Shown one piece after another: positions 51,219 to 60,042 of a DNA stretch of 64,000 nt. The notes under the pieces are model-generated. The model made no database searches, was not told where the DNA came from, and saw only the letters and a list, made by a program, of their open reading frames with translations. The position numbers were made by a program, and so were the translations under genes. Numbering within the stretch: the first letter of the stretch is position 1; each line of letters begins with the position of its first letter. Source of the stretch: Micavibrio_C sp046294845 (GTDB lineage Bacteria; Pseudomonadota; Alphaproteobacteria; Micavibrionales; Micavibrionaceae); the NCBI GenBank assembly GCA_046294845.1, contig JBKBNU010000001.1, forward strand, positions 2,046,001 to 2,110,000, read 5' to 3'.

Positions 51219-52391
51219 CTAAACACGCGGAGAAACAGCATTTGGTCGCTGTTGTCTGGTTGATTGCACATAGGCTTTTTGTGCTTCAGCAAGCCATTGC
51301 GGCAAAGCCGTACGGAAAGACGCCAGCTGGCGTTTCCATTTTTTATCATGAATAGGTAGTGCCAAATCATGAGCTTCGGAATGGCGCAGTATATCCCTGA
51401 TGGCTTTGCGTTCTGCCTCTGCCTGACAATCATTAAAACGGGTCCGCAGCATATCGGCGATAACTAGCGTGTCGGGTAACCCTTGCTCATGGGCTTGTGG
51501 CCCCAACATTTCATGTTGCCAGTAGTGCAGCCCCAGCCATCCCCCTTCCACCGGAAGGACATTGATAACCTCGTGCCCCTGATCCTTCAGAAGTTTGTGA
51601 AGGCTATCCTTATAGTAGAGTCCTTCCTCATGATCACCCATCACATGGGCTGACCCCGCCAGCTGAATATATATATCGGCATTCATATCCGAAAGATGGC
51701 GGTTTATATTCCCGGCCATAAACCTGTTGCGCAATTTCATGCCCAACGCATCAGCGCAGAAAATATTTTCCTGCCGGAGATCAACACCAGCTTCATCCAT
51801 CGCAAATGCCGCCGTTATCGCATCATCGGTATTCAGACATGGGCTGAGCATATTGTCCTGTGACTTATATGTTATTGCCACATCATTAAAACGCAAGGAC
51901 ACATCGCGGACACCGATCATATTCAGCAAAAATTCTTTTGTGAGCGGTGCTTCGACCAAGGGATTGTCATCTACATAGGCGCTCACCAGCCGCAAAGATT
52001 CCAGTCGTCTGTCAAAATAGGGCTGCACAGCCGCAGGCAAAGCCTTGACGCCCATCTCCCGCATCTTGATCGCCATGAAATCGTGGGGCAACTCTACACC
52101 GACGGCCAAGCCCCCCTCGGCAAGTTGCCTGTCATGAAGTTGGGCAATCAATTGTGCCTGTAACATACGATGACTGCTGATAGTGTGGGTTTCCCCCATC
52201 AGGACGATCAGTTTTTGTCCTTCACGCAGATTTTGGCTGACCGCTTCGATACGCGCCATAATCCCCTGCACTGCGGGGCACAGATCACAAGGATTCTGAT
52301 AACAGGCAATGAAGCCCGCCGCCTCTCTATCAAAATAGCGGGCAGCCTCTTCATCCTGTAAGGATCTGATAAAATTGACGCTTTTTTCCAT
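51219..52391 (-). CDS. Putative EreA/ChaN-like (TIKI/haem-binding superfamily) protein
   Basis: This 390-residue soluble protein has LIVLMGETHTISSHRML (GExH motif, near residue 65), GLAVGVELPHDFMA and the C-terminal VEGGWLGLHYWQH. The GExH...ELPH arrangement resembles the EreA/ChaN and TIKI superfamily, whose members include erythromycin esterase and haem-binding ChaN. The second half, rich in His, Asp and Cys (ENIFCADALGMKLRNRF; IYIQLAGSAHVMGDHEEG), would complete the fold. Specific function unknown. ATG 52391 is preferred to GTG 52409, though its AAGG is close. Confidence 0.6.
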   Translation of the reverse strand: MEKSVNFIRSLQDEEAARYFDREAAGFIACYQNPCDLCPAVQGIMARIEAVSQNLREGQKLIVLMGETHTISSHRMLQAQLIAQLHDRQLAEGGLAVGVELPHDFMAIKMREMGVKALPAAVQPYFDRRLESLRLVSAYVDDNPLVEAPLTKEFLLNMIGVRDVSLRFNDVAITYKSQDNMLSPCLNTDDAITAAFAMDEAGVDLRQENIFCADALGMKLRNRFMAGNINRHLSDMNADIYIQLAGSAHVMGDHEEGLYYKDSLHKLLKDQGHEVINVLPVEGGWLGLHYWQHEMLGPQAHEQGLPDTLVIADMLRTRFNDCQAEAERKAIRDILRHSEAHDLALPIHDKKWKRQLASFRTALPQWLAEAQKAYVQSTRQQRPNAVSPRV

Positions 52392-52439
52392 GACCTTGGA
52401 GACTGTCACAGATTACGGAAAATTACAAGAAATTCCAGC

Positions 52440-52865
52440 CTAACGGGGAACAGCCGCCCGCGCCAAGGCATCAGCCCGTTCATTCTCGGGGTGACCGTCA
52501 TGACCGCGGACCCAGTGCATCCGCACGTCATGCTTGGCGAGCAAGGCATCAAGCTCCTGCCAGAGATCCTGATTTTTTATACGGTCGGGCCAGCCCTTTT
52601 TCTTCCAGCCCGCCATCCATTCGGTGACACCTTTTTGGACATACTGGCTGTCGGTATAAAGTTCCACACGGCAGGAACGCGACAGCGCTTCCAGCCCGCG
52701 AATGACCGCCAACAATTCCATCCGGTTATTGGTGGTATCCTTTTCCCCGCCCGAGAGTTCTTTTTCATGCCCGTTATAGCGCATGATCGTTCCCCATCCG
52801 CCGGGACCAGGGTTCCCGCTACAGGCGCCATCAGTATACATCTCGACTATTTTTCTATCCGTCAT
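52440..52865 (-). CDS. rnhA: Ribonuclease HI
   Basis: RNase HI cleaves RNA in RNA-DNA hybrids. The 141-residue enzyme shows all catalytic residues: MYTDGACSGNPGPGGWG (Asp), TTNNRMELLAVIRGLEAL (Glu), YTDSQYV (Asp) and NERADALAR (Asp), plus the handle GVTEWMAGWKKKGW. It overlaps thrB by 4 bases (the rnhA start lies inside the thrB stop region), so the two are co-translated. Confidence 0.97.
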   Translation of the reverse strand: MTDRKIVEMYTDGACSGNPGPGGWGTIMRYNGHEKELSGGEKDTTNNRMELLAVIRGLEALSRSCRVELYTDSQYVQKGVTEWMAGWKKKGWPDRIKNQDLWQELDALLAKHDVRMHWVRGHDGHPENERADALARAAVPR

Positions 52866-53815
52866 AACGGTATGTTCCCGCTCTGGTGAAATTTCAAACG
52901 CGCCAGATAGGCCAAAGGATCATGCGGCTTCACAAAACTGGCCGGATCATGGAATACCCAATCATGCAGGCGTGTCATCAAAAACCTGATGCTCGCCCCG
53001 CGCAACAGTACCGGCAGCGCGGCCCGCTCGCCCCCTGATAAAGGTCTTAATTCCTGATAACCACGCATCAGGCCTTCATACATTGTAGGCTTGAATGCAT
53101 ATGATTCATCAAAGCACCACGCATTGATCACAATCGCAAGATCATAAGCCAGATAATCTGTAGCCGAGAAATAGAAATCAATCACCGCGCTCAGGCGGTC
53201 ATCCTGAAAGAACACATTATCGGGAAAGATATCCAGATGAACCGCCCCTGCCGGTAAATTATGCGGCCAACGATCTGCAAGCCATGACAGTTCCTCATCA
53301 ATCACCGATGCCAGACCGGAAACAACTTCACCGGCACGATCACGTGTCTTGTCAGCAAGTTTTTGCCACCCCGCAAGGGACAGCGGATTTTCACGCTGAC
53401 CTTTGAAATCGGCAACGGCCTTATGCATGCGGGCTGTGATCTGGCCCACTTCATATGCATGATGATCCTGCAAAGCCGATACAGGCAATGATTTACCCGA
53501 CAGGAAAGGAAACAGGGCTGCCTTGCGACCGCTAACATCTGTCTGCCTTTGCGAGGCACAATTGGTCAACGGCCCCGGGCAAGATATGCCCTTTTGCACC
53601 AGATGATCGGTATAGGCAAAGAAGAACGGCAGGTCAGCAACGTTGGTTCGGCTTTCAAAAAGGGTCAGAATATATTGCCCTTGTGTGGTACTAACCTTAA
53701 AATTTGTATTTTCCACACCCTCCAGAATACCCTCGTGCCCCTGATAATCACCCACGTCATAAAGGGCGAGAACAGCCTGCATTTGCGAAGAATCCAAGGG
53801 GGTAAAAACAGCCAT
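52862..53815 (-). CDS. thrB: Homoserine kinase (ThrB, APH-type)
   Basis: This 317-residue ATP-dependent kinase phosphorylates homoserine in threonine synthesis. It belongs to the aminoglycoside-phosphotransferase-like ThrB of alphaproteobacteria, not the GHMP kinase of E. coli. Visible are MAVFTPLDSSQMQAVLALY, the kinase hinge GVENTNFKVSTTQGQYILTL, catalytic VHLDIFPDNVFF and the metal-binding AVIDFYFSATDYLAYDLA. Start is ATG 53815; 161 further upstream codons are the shadow of the opposite gene and are rejected. Confidence 0.95.
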   Translation of the reverse strand: MAVFTPLDSSQMQAVLALYDVGDYQGHEGILEGVENTNFKVSTTQGQYILTLFESRTNVADLPFFFAYTDHLVQKGISCPGPLTNCASQRQTDVSGRKAALFPFLSGKSLPVSALQDHHAYEVGQITARMHKAVADFKGQRENPLSLAGWQKLADKTRDRAGEVVSGLASVIDEELSWLADRWPHNLPAGAVHLDIFPDNVFFQDDRLSAVIDFYFSATDYLAYDLAIVINAWCFDESYAFKPTMYEGLMRGYQELRPLSGGERAALPVLLRGASIRFLMTRLHDWVFHDPASFVKPHDPLAYLARLKFHQSGNIPL

Positions 53816-53902
53816 GAAGGCATTAGAAAAGACGCCACCCCGCCGGTCAAGGGTTATAAGTAAAATATAGTCACCTTTCTTTACCGCGCAGGCTGTGGCA
53901 AT

Positions 53903-54394
53903 ATGCTGCCCATGTTTGGAATCGAGACATTTTTGGAGTGGATGGAACTGGCGAGCTATATCGCGACGGTCTTTGGTATTCCTTTGGCTATCGTCATATT
54001 TATCCATCAGGAACGTAAAGAACGCCGTATCGAACAGCAGGAAATTTACGACAAGCTGATGGCGCATTATACGGAGATTCAGGACAAGCTCTTTAACTTT
54101 CCCGAGCTTGATATGCACAACGAACCTCTGTACGACCCCGAAGATGCCCGCCGCCAATATATTCTCTACGAGATGGTTGTATCCCTGTTCGAGAGAAGCT
54201 TCATCCTTTTGCATGGGGAACAGGATCCGGAATATCGCCGTATGTGGAACTCCTGGCTTGACTATATCTATGACTGGTTGAGCAAACCCAACTTCCAAAA
54301 AGCCTTGCCGGAACTGATGGACGGCGAAGACCCCGACTTTGTCGCCTATATGGCAAAAATTTCAGGGCAAGAGCTCAAGAACCTACGCAACTAG
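53903..54394 (+). CDS. Hypothetical single-pass membrane protein
   Basis: This 163-residue protein has an N-terminal membrane helix (YIATVFGIPLAIVIFIH) and a cytoplasmic, charge-rich helical domain with QERKERRIEQQEIYDKL and several aromatic residues (RYMWNSWLDYIYDWL-type). No family recognised. It lies convergent to ispH, overlapping its stop by 12 bases, and divergent from thrB. Confidence 0.7.
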   Translation: MLPMFGIETFLEWMELASYIATVFGIPLAIVIFIHQERKERRIEQQEIYDKLMAHYTEIQDKLFNFPELDMHNEPLYDPEDARRQYILYEMVVSLFERSFILLHGEQDPEYRRMWNSWLDYIYDWLSKPNFQKALPELMDGEDPDFVAYMAKISGQELKNLRN

Positions 54395-55330
54395 AACACC
54401 CGGTACTTTAAAAATCGTGTTTTCTTCAGTGATACTCACCTCTTCCACCACGACATCAAAACGTTCACGGGCGGCATTGACAACTTCCTCGATCAGGACT
54501 TCCGGTGCTGAAGCGCCTGCGGTCAGCCCCAATACATCAACACCTGCAAACCAGTTCCAATCAATATCGGAAGCCCTTTGCACCAACATGGCCTTGGGGC
54601 AACCGTGATTTTTGGCAACTTCGACAAGACGGTTGGAATTCGATGAATTCGGCGCGCCGATCACCAGCATCGCGCGGCATGATTGGGCAATCGCCTTGAC
54701 CGCTGCCTGACGATTGGTCGTGGCATAGCAGATATCTTCTTTATGAGGCCCCTGTATCAACGGGAATTTATTTTTGAGCGCATCCACAATCGCCGCCGTA
54801 TCGTCAACCGACAAAGTTGTCTGCGTGCAATAGGCAAGCTTTTCTTCTTGTGGCAGATCAAGAGCAGCAACATCTTCTATACTCTCGATCAGGATCACAG
54901 CTCCTGCCGGCAATTGTCCCATCGTGCCGATCACTTCGGGATGTCCCTTATGACCGATCAGGATGATCTTGCACCCATTCTTGAAATGGCGTTCGGCTTC
55001 GCGATGAACCTTGCTCACCAAGGGGCATGTTGCATCAATAAAAAACATTTCGCGCTTTTGCGCGTCCTCCGGCACGGATTTGGGAACACCATGCGCCGAG
55101 AAAACAACCGGACGCCCATCATTGGGAATTTCATCCAATTCCTCGACAAAAACAGCCCCCTTCTGGCGCAAATTTTCAACGACATAGCGGTTATGGACGA
55201 TTTCGTGACGGACATAGACCGGCGCACCGAATTTGGTCAGCGCCATTTCGACAATCTGGATGGCGCGGTCAACACCGGCACAAAAACCGCGCGGCGCAGC
55301 CAGCAAGATCTTAAGATTTTGTTTTTCCAT
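54383..55330 (-). CDS. ispH: 4-hydroxy-3-methylbut-2-enyl diphosphate reductase
   Basis: IspH catalyses the last step of the MEP isoprenoid pathway. The 315-residue protein has the three iron-sulfur cysteines: PRGFCAGVDRAI, FIDATCPLV and DICYATTNRQ. HGVPKSV and HKGHPEVIGT are present, as is GAPNSSNSNRLVEVA. A distant partner, dxs, lies at the far end of the window. The start ATG is close to the 55.4 kb intergenic region. Confidence 0.97.
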   Translation of the reverse strand: MEKQNLKILLAAPRGFCAGVDRAIQIVEMALTKFGAPVYVRHEIVHNRYVVENLRQKGAVFVEELDEIPNDGRPVVFSAHGVPKSVPEDAQKREMFFIDATCPLVSKVHREAERHFKNGCKIILIGHKGHPEVIGTMGQLPAGAVILIESIEDVAALDLPQEEKLAYCTQTTLSVDDTAAIVDALKNKFPLIQGPHKEDICYATTNRQAAVKAIAQSCRAMLVIGAPNSSNSNRLVEVAKNHGCPKAMLVQRASDIDWNWFAGVDVLGLTAGASAPEVLIEEVVNAARERFDVVVEEVSITEENTIFKVPGVLVA

Positions 55331-55484
55331 AGCACCTATATAGCCAATCCCCCTGCAAAATACCAGTGCCTAGCCTGTGAAATCCCGTGACTGGCGGTGA
55401 TTGTACCTCTTGCGCCCCCCACGGGGCTATTTTATGGTCTTTCCGTAGATTTCAAGGCTTCATCATCAGGGGGTAAGTCGCCAA

Positions 55485-56471
55485 ATGTTCCGTAAGTTTC
55501 AATACACAGCTCTGGTTTCCGTTGCCCTTCTCAGCCTGACCGGTTGCGAAACGATGACTGATGTCAAAAACAGGTTGGCCTCGATTGATCTGCCGTCCTT
55601 TTCTTCTGATCCGGAAATTGCCTCTGCCGAAGGTGCCGTCATGGCTTCCGCCGAAGGATGTCCTCAGGTTGCCGTCGTAGAGGACCTGAAAACCTTGAGC
55701 CAGTTTGAAACACCAGCGACACCATCACCCGATACAAATATTTCCAGCCTGTCAATTACAGGTATGACCGCCAATTGTTCCAAAACGAAAAGTACAGTGG
55801 CCGTTGATATCGGCCTGCGCTTTGACGGCAAGCTAGGTCCCAAAGCCATAGCCTGGAATCAGGACAGCCACAGCTTTGCCTATCCTTACTTTGTGGCCGT
55901 GACCACCCCAAGCGGCGAAATTCTTTCCAAGGAAGTTTTTGCAGCCACCGTTCGTTATGAAGATGGCGAACAAAGCCTGACGCAAGAAGAAACCATGAAG
56001 CAGGTCATCCCCTTGCGTGACGACGCCGATGCTGCGGGTTATGAAATCCTGATTGGCTTCCAGCTTACAGATGATGAACTGAATTATAACCGCGAAATGG
56101 CCTCTCAAGCACTTTCCGCACCTGTATCTCTGGAGGCCCCTGCATCAGAACCAGAACCCGCCATGGCTGCATCTTCAACAGATAAGACCAGCATGACATC
56201 ACAATCCCCTGCCGTAGAAGACATGGCCGCACGCCAGCCTGATGTTGCGGAAGAGCAGCCGCTTCCTAATAATGCTGCGATCGAGCCTTCGGCCGGCAAT
56301 CTTCCTGCCTCTGCCGAAACCGTGACAGAGGCCGTTACTGACGCTCCGGCAGAATCCGAAACAATGGTAGAAGAACCGACCTCAGCGCCAGCTATCGCCA
56401 CGACCCCCATGGCACCACAACAGCAGGTCATCCGCATCAAAGCGGATGGTTCTGTTGAAACTGCCAACTGA
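55485..56471 (+). CDS. Hypothetical outer-membrane-type lipoprotein
   Basis: This 328-residue protein has a lipobox LTGC (Cys at about residue 21) after a typical signal peptide. The mature part contains a compact domain (about 50-210, SSLSITGMTANCSKTKSTVAVDIGLRF...ILIGFQLTDDELNYN) and a long Ala/Pro/Glu-rich tail of about 110 residues. No family recognised. It lies between ispH and ung with its own upstream region. Confidence 0.7.
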   Translation: MFRKFQYTALVSVALLSLTGCETMTDVKNRLASIDLPSFSSDPEIASAEGAVMASAEGCPQVAVVEDLKTLSQFETPATPSPDTNISSLSITGMTANCSKTKSTVAVDIGLRFDGKLGPKAIAWNQDSHSFAYPYFVAVTTPSGEILSKEVFAATVRYEDGEQSLTQEETMKQVIPLRDDADAAGYEILIGFQLTDDELNYNREMASQALSAPVSLEAPASEPEPAMAASSTDKTSMTSQSPAVEDMAARQPDVAEEQPLPNNAAIEPSAGNLPASAETVTEAVTDAPAESETMVEEPTSAPAIATTPMAPQQQVIRIKADGSVETAN

Positions 56472-56492
56472 CGCCATTAAGAGAGATTGTTC

Positions 56493-57182
56493 TTATTCGA
56501 CCTTTTCCCATGCAATCGGGTCACGGCCCTTTTGCACGAGATAGTCATTGGCCTTCTTGAAGTGGCCGCAGCCCATAAATCCCCGATGTGCCGATAGAGG
56601 AGAAGGATGTGGCGCCGCCAGAACCAGATGACGGTTGCGATCGATAAACGCGCCCTTCTTCTGGGCATAGGAGCCCCAGAGCATAAAGACGACATGATCA
56701 TGGTGGTCATTCACCGCACGGATGACAGCATCGGTAAAAGTTTCCCAACCTTTATTCTGATGCGACCCCGCCATAGATTCACGCACTGTCAACGTGGCAT
56801 TCAGCAATAACACACCCTGGCGCGCCCAGTTGGTGAGATCACCACAACGCGGCATGGTGATTTTATATTCAGCGGATATTTCTTTATAAATATTTTGCAG
56901 GCTGGGTGGCAGCGGGACTCCTTTTCTTACAGAAAAAGACAGGCCATGAGCCTGCCCCGGCCCGTGATAAGGGTCCTGCCCCAGAATAACAACCCGCACA
57001 TCGGCAAAGGGGGTTGTATTCATGGCATTGAAAATTTCATTACCCTTGGGATAAACAATCTGTCCTGACTCTTTCTCAGCTTTCAAAAAATCCCGCAGCG
57101 TAGCCATATAACCCTTATCGAATTCAGAACCGATCTGTTCGAGCCAACCCGCTTCAAGTTTCACCTGTGCTTGCTGTGACAT
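56493..57182 (-). CDS. ung: Uracil-DNA glycosylase
   Basis: This 229-residue repair enzyme removes uracil from DNA. Motifs are VVILGQDPYHGPGQAHGLSFSV (catalytic Asp), GVLLLNATLTVRE, HPSPLSAHRGFMGCGHF (catalytic His) and VVFMLWG. It is encoded 2 bases downstream of the AGE-family gene on the same strand, so the two are co-transcribed. Complete and typical. Confidence 0.97.
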   Translation of the reverse strand: MSQQAQVKLEAGWLEQIGSEFDKGYMATLRDFLKAEKESGQIVYPKGNEIFNAMNTTPFADVRVVILGQDPYHGPGQAHGLSFSVRKGVPLPPSLQNIYKEISAEYKITMPRCGDLTNWARQGVLLLNATLTVRESMAGSHQNKGWETFTDAVIRAVNDHHDHVVFMLWGSYAQKKGAFIDRNRHLVLAAPHPSPLSAHRGFMGCGHFKKANDYLVQKGRDPIAWEKVE

Positions 57183-57184
57183 GA

Positions 57185-58456
57185 TTATATTCCCGCCGCA
57201 ATTCTGGTTTTGATATTTTTGAAAAGATTAGATGCCTTGCGCCGTGCCGTATAAAGGGCAACCCCTGCCCCCGAACGCAAAGATACGCTCTCCCCGCGTC
57301 CGTGGATGACCGCCCGCGTTTCCATGATCCCAAAATAAACATGATAGGGGGTTGTTCCCGGCATATAATCGGTTGCGGGTGATAAATCGCGATTGAGCCA
57401 TTCCACCCAGAACCCGCGTTCCTGCATATAATTATTTCTGAAGACATTAACCATGTCTTTCATACGCGCCTTGATAGCATCACGGTCCGGTGCGGAATCA
57501 ATCATCAGAGCGTTGGCTTTCAAAGCTTCGGCAAAGGGCCAGATACGTTTGGTATCGGTCAGGACGGTCCCCGTTGGCGACAACACATCAAATATACCGC
57601 CATAAACCCTATCCCAGCCATAATGATTGGCCCAATCCAGCAAGGAAAAACACAAATCATTATGGCGATCAGGCTGCCCGCGCAAAGCCGCATGCTTCTT
57701 TAGGAGCCAGACCCATTCGAAGTAATGGCCCGGCTCAACCCTGTCGCCCGTTTCGGGATGGGGTTTCAGATCATCTGTAAAAAACTCGCAAAGCTGTTGG
57801 CGCTCAGGAATATAAAAATAATCGATAAATAATTTCACCAATTCATCAGACGTCTGTGCATAAGAATCTTCGCACCACGTTTCTTCGGCGAACAAACAGG
57901 CCTCAAGCAAATGCATGTGTGGATTCTGACGTCTGGTGCGCGGGATCACTTGCAGATTTTCATCCAAGGCTTCGGCATAACCCGCGAGAGGTGCCATCGA
58001 AAATTTTTCACGGATAAAAGAAAGTGTCTGACGTGCATAGTCACGGGCACGTTCATCATGTGTGGCACGGTAATAATGTGAAAAACCGAAGATAACGAAA
58101 GTCAGTGAGTACAAGTCATAGGTATTATCGGCAGGCTTGCCATCGTCACCCAGACTGAACCGCCAGCCGCCGGTGGCGCTGATATGATAATCCTTGATGA
58201 TGGTTTCAAAAATTTCACGCAGTGCCGGTTTGAAATGACAAACATCCTGCCCTGCGGCATGACTGTATATCGATAGCTGGCGACATTGGGTCAGCAACCG
58301 GCGATTACCCACGAAGCGGGGTTTAAATCCCTTGCCCAGACGTTCATAAAAGCCACCTGTTGCCGGATCGGGGAACGCTTCATACCATTTCGGAACCCAG
58401 CGCTGAAGAAGGCGCTGCGCCAGATATTCAACATTTGTGTGCGTACTATGGTTCAT
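57185..58456 (-). CDS. AGE-family N-acylglucosamine 2-epimerase / isomerase
   Basis: This 423-residue (alpha/alpha)6-barrel protein belongs to the AGE superfamily, which includes N-acylglucosamine 2-epimerase, cellobiose epimerase and mannose isomerase. Motifs include RLLTQCRQLSIYSHA, NPHMHLLEACLFAEETW, GDRVEPGHYFEWVWLL and a C-terminal ETRAVIHGRGES. Substrate unknown. It has only 16 bases before the divergent HDAC-like gene, so its promoter must lie at or within that gene. No good ribosome site precedes the ATG. Confidence 0.85.
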   Translation of the reverse strand: MNHSTHTNVEYLAQRLLQRWVPKWYEAFPDPATGGFYERLGKGFKPRFVGNRRLLTQCRQLSIYSHAAGQDVCHFKPALREIFETIIKDYHISATGGWRFSLGDDGKPADNTYDLYSLTFVIFGFSHYYRATHDERARDYARQTLSFIREKFSMAPLAGYAEALDENLQVIPRTRRQNPHMHLLEACLFAEETWCEDSYAQTSDELVKLFIDYFYIPERQQLCEFFTDDLKPHPETGDRVEPGHYFEWVWLLKKHAALRGQPDRHNDLCFSLLDWANHYGWDRVYGGIFDVLSPTGTVLTDTKRIWPFAEALKANALMIDSAPDRDAIKARMKDMVNVFRNNYMQERGFWVEWLNRDLSPATDYMPGTTPYHVYFGIMETRAVIHGRGESVSLRSGAGVALYTARRKASNLFKNIKTRIAAGI

Positions 58457-58472
58457 TTAGTATAAGGCCATC

Positions 58473-59396
58473 ATGAGTCTTCTAACCATATATATAGCCC
58501 GTGAGGGCCTGAAACACCAGACCGGCGCCGGACATCCCGAATGTCCGGAAAGACTGGCAGCCCTGCTTTCCCTCTTTGAAAAGAGCCCTTTTATTGCCCT
58601 TCCCCGGATTGAGGCCCAGGAGGCGGAGATGAAGTGGGTCAAGCGTGTGCATGATCCGCGTTATCTTGATCAACTGGAAATGGCCATTCCGGATTACGGA
58701 CATCAGGCCTTGGATCAGGACACGGTCCTCTCGCCTTTCTCATGGCAAGCGGCTCTTGCGGCGGCTGGTGCTGTCTGTCAGGCGGTCGATGATGTTATCG
58801 CCGGTAAGACGACAAGAGCTTTCTGTGCACTCCGCCCGCCGGGCCATCATGCCTTCCCCGATCATGCCGAAGGCTTTTGCCTTTTAAATAATATCATGAT
58901 TGGCGCCCGCCATGCGCAGGCCAATGGTTTAGGCCGGATTGCGATTGTCGATTTTGACGTCCATCACGGTAATGGCAGCGACGCGATTGCCCGCCAACAT
59001 GACCATATATTCTATGCCTCGACCCATCAGGCCCATATCTATCCACATAGCGGCGACCCTGCCCAAAACATCACGGGCCGGATTATGAACCTGACCATGG
59101 AGGCCGGTGAAGGATCATCGGTATTCAGGCGACACTACGAACAGGATATCCTGCCTGCGGTTAAATCCTTTAACCCTGATCTTCTGATGATTTCAGCAGG
59201 TTTTGATGCCCACAAGAATGACCCTCTGGCACAAATCAATCTGGAAACAACCGATTTTGGATGGGTTACGGCAGAATTGATGAAAATCGCCCACGAATGC
59301 TGTCAGGGCCGTATCGTATCCGTGCTTGAGGGCGGCTATGATCTGGCCGCCCTGAGCGATAGTGTGGGATCACATTTAAAAAATCTTATGATATAA
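58473..59396 (+). CDS. Histone-deacetylase-family amidohydrolase
   Basis: This 307-residue zinc amidohydrolase belongs to the HDAC-like superfamily, whose bacterial members include acetylpolyamine amidohydrolases and acetoin-utilisation proteins. Visible motifs are TGAGHPECPERL, RPPGHHAFPDHAEGFCLLNNI (tandem His), IVDFDVHHGNGSDA (Asp/His metal ligands), FYASTHQAHIYP and SAGFDAHKNDPLA. Acetylpolyamine deacetylation is a reasonable guess. It is divergent from the AGE gene with a 16-base gap. Confidence 0.9.
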   Translation: MSLLTIYIAREGLKHQTGAGHPECPERLAALLSLFEKSPFIALPRIEAQEAEMKWVKRVHDPRYLDQLEMAIPDYGHQALDQDTVLSPFSWQAALAAAGAVCQAVDDVIAGKTTRAFCALRPPGHHAFPDHAEGFCLLNNIMIGARHAQANGLGRIAIVDFDVHHGNGSDAIARQHDHIFYASTHQAHIYPHSGDPAQNITGRIMNLTMEAGEGSSVFRRHYEQDILPAVKSFNPDLLMISAGFDAHKNDPLAQINLETTDFGWVTAELMKIAHECCQGRIVSVLEGGYDLAALSDSVGSHLKNLMI

Positions 59397-59403
59397 CAAA
59401 TAC

Positions 59404-59571
59404 TTAATGTCTTGTTGCTGTCGTGGACAGGCGGCGCAGGCGCGGACGATTGCTCAAAATCCGGCTGACCTCACGTTCATGTAGACGACCGCGGGCACGT
59501 TCTACACGGCTTACAAACATATCTGTGTTTTTAACTAAAGCGTCTTCATGATTTTGATTTTGGTTGCTCAT
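59404..59571 (-). CDS. Small basic hypothetical protein
   Basis: This 55-residue protein (MSNQNQNHEDAL...) ends in an arginine-rich tail (ERARGRLHEREVSRILS, RPRLRRLSTTATRH). GGGAGG lies 8 bases before the ATG at 59571; the 9-codon extension to 59598 is not favoured. The arginine-rich tail suggests nucleic acid or ribosome contact, but no family is recognised. It ends 7 bases from the HDAC-like stop, convergent. Confidence 0.5.
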   Translation of the reverse strand: MSNQNQNHEDALVKNTDMFVSRVERARGRLHEREVSRILSNRPRLRRLSTTATRH

Positions 59572-59721
59572 GGCTAAACCTCCCGTTTTTATAGTCATAA
59601 TTCCTACTCAAATTGTACCCTGAATCCCTCCTTCTCCGCTTTGCAAAGTCCGAAATGCTGGATTCTCAAGGATGCATGGCTCTTTTGCTGTGCAACAAGG
59701 CGAGATAACCGCCTGAAAGGC

Positions 59722-59750
59722 TTGAGATTACGCAATTTTTGCCATACAGT
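59722..59750 (+). promoter_or_regulatory. Sigma-70-like promoter of the xseB-ispA-dxs operon
   Basis: TTGAGA (59722-59727) matches the -35 consensus at five of six bases; TACAGT (59745-59750) is a fair -10, with exactly 17 bases between. It lies 38 bases upstream of the xseB ATG and within the 216-base gap after the small basic gene. No other promoter candidate in this gap is as good. Confidence 0.55.
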
Positions 59751-59787
59751 GCAGCGGTTTAACAGAACATACACATCAGGGGTGACC

Positions 59788-60036
59788 ATGGCTAAAGCAC
59801 AAGCCGCACTTGAATCACTGAGCTTCGAAACAGCCCTTTCCGAGCTGGAAACGATTGTGCGTGATCTGGAAGCCGGCAAGACCAGCCTTGAAGAGTCAAT
59901 CGATGCCTATGAACGCGGCGTGGCCTTGCGTAATCATTGCGAGCAAAAACTGCGAGATGCACAGGCAAAAATTGAAAAAATCACCGTGAACACGGACGGC
60001 TCTATATCCGTGAAACCGTTCGAAAATCAGGAGTAA
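59788..60036 (+). CDS. xseB: Exodeoxyribonuclease VII small subunit
   Basis: XseB is the small subunit of exonuclease VII, which degrades single-stranded DNA. The 82-residue helical protein has the family pattern SFETALSELETIVRDLEAGKTSLEESIDAYERGVALRNHCEQKL. The ATG at 59788 follows AGGGG; a 49-codon upstream extension is spurious. It is the first gene of the isoprenoid operon, as is common (xseB-ispA-dxs). Confidence 0.95.
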   Translation: MAKAQAALESLSFETALSELETIVRDLEAGKTSLEESIDAYERGVALRNHCEQKLRDAQAKIEKITVNTDGSISVKPFENQE

Positions 60037-60042
60037 GCGTAA

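Noticed and set aside
53816..54298. A 161-codon N-terminal extension of thrB
   Set aside because: It is the antisense shadow of the plus-strand gene at 53903-54394; the homoserine kinase family starts at MAVFTPLDSS, ATG 53815.
55414..55430. GC hairpin GCCCC/GGGGC before the lipoprotein gene as a terminator
   Set aside because: The stem is only 5 bp and the tail TATTTTATGG is interrupted; no gene ends near it.
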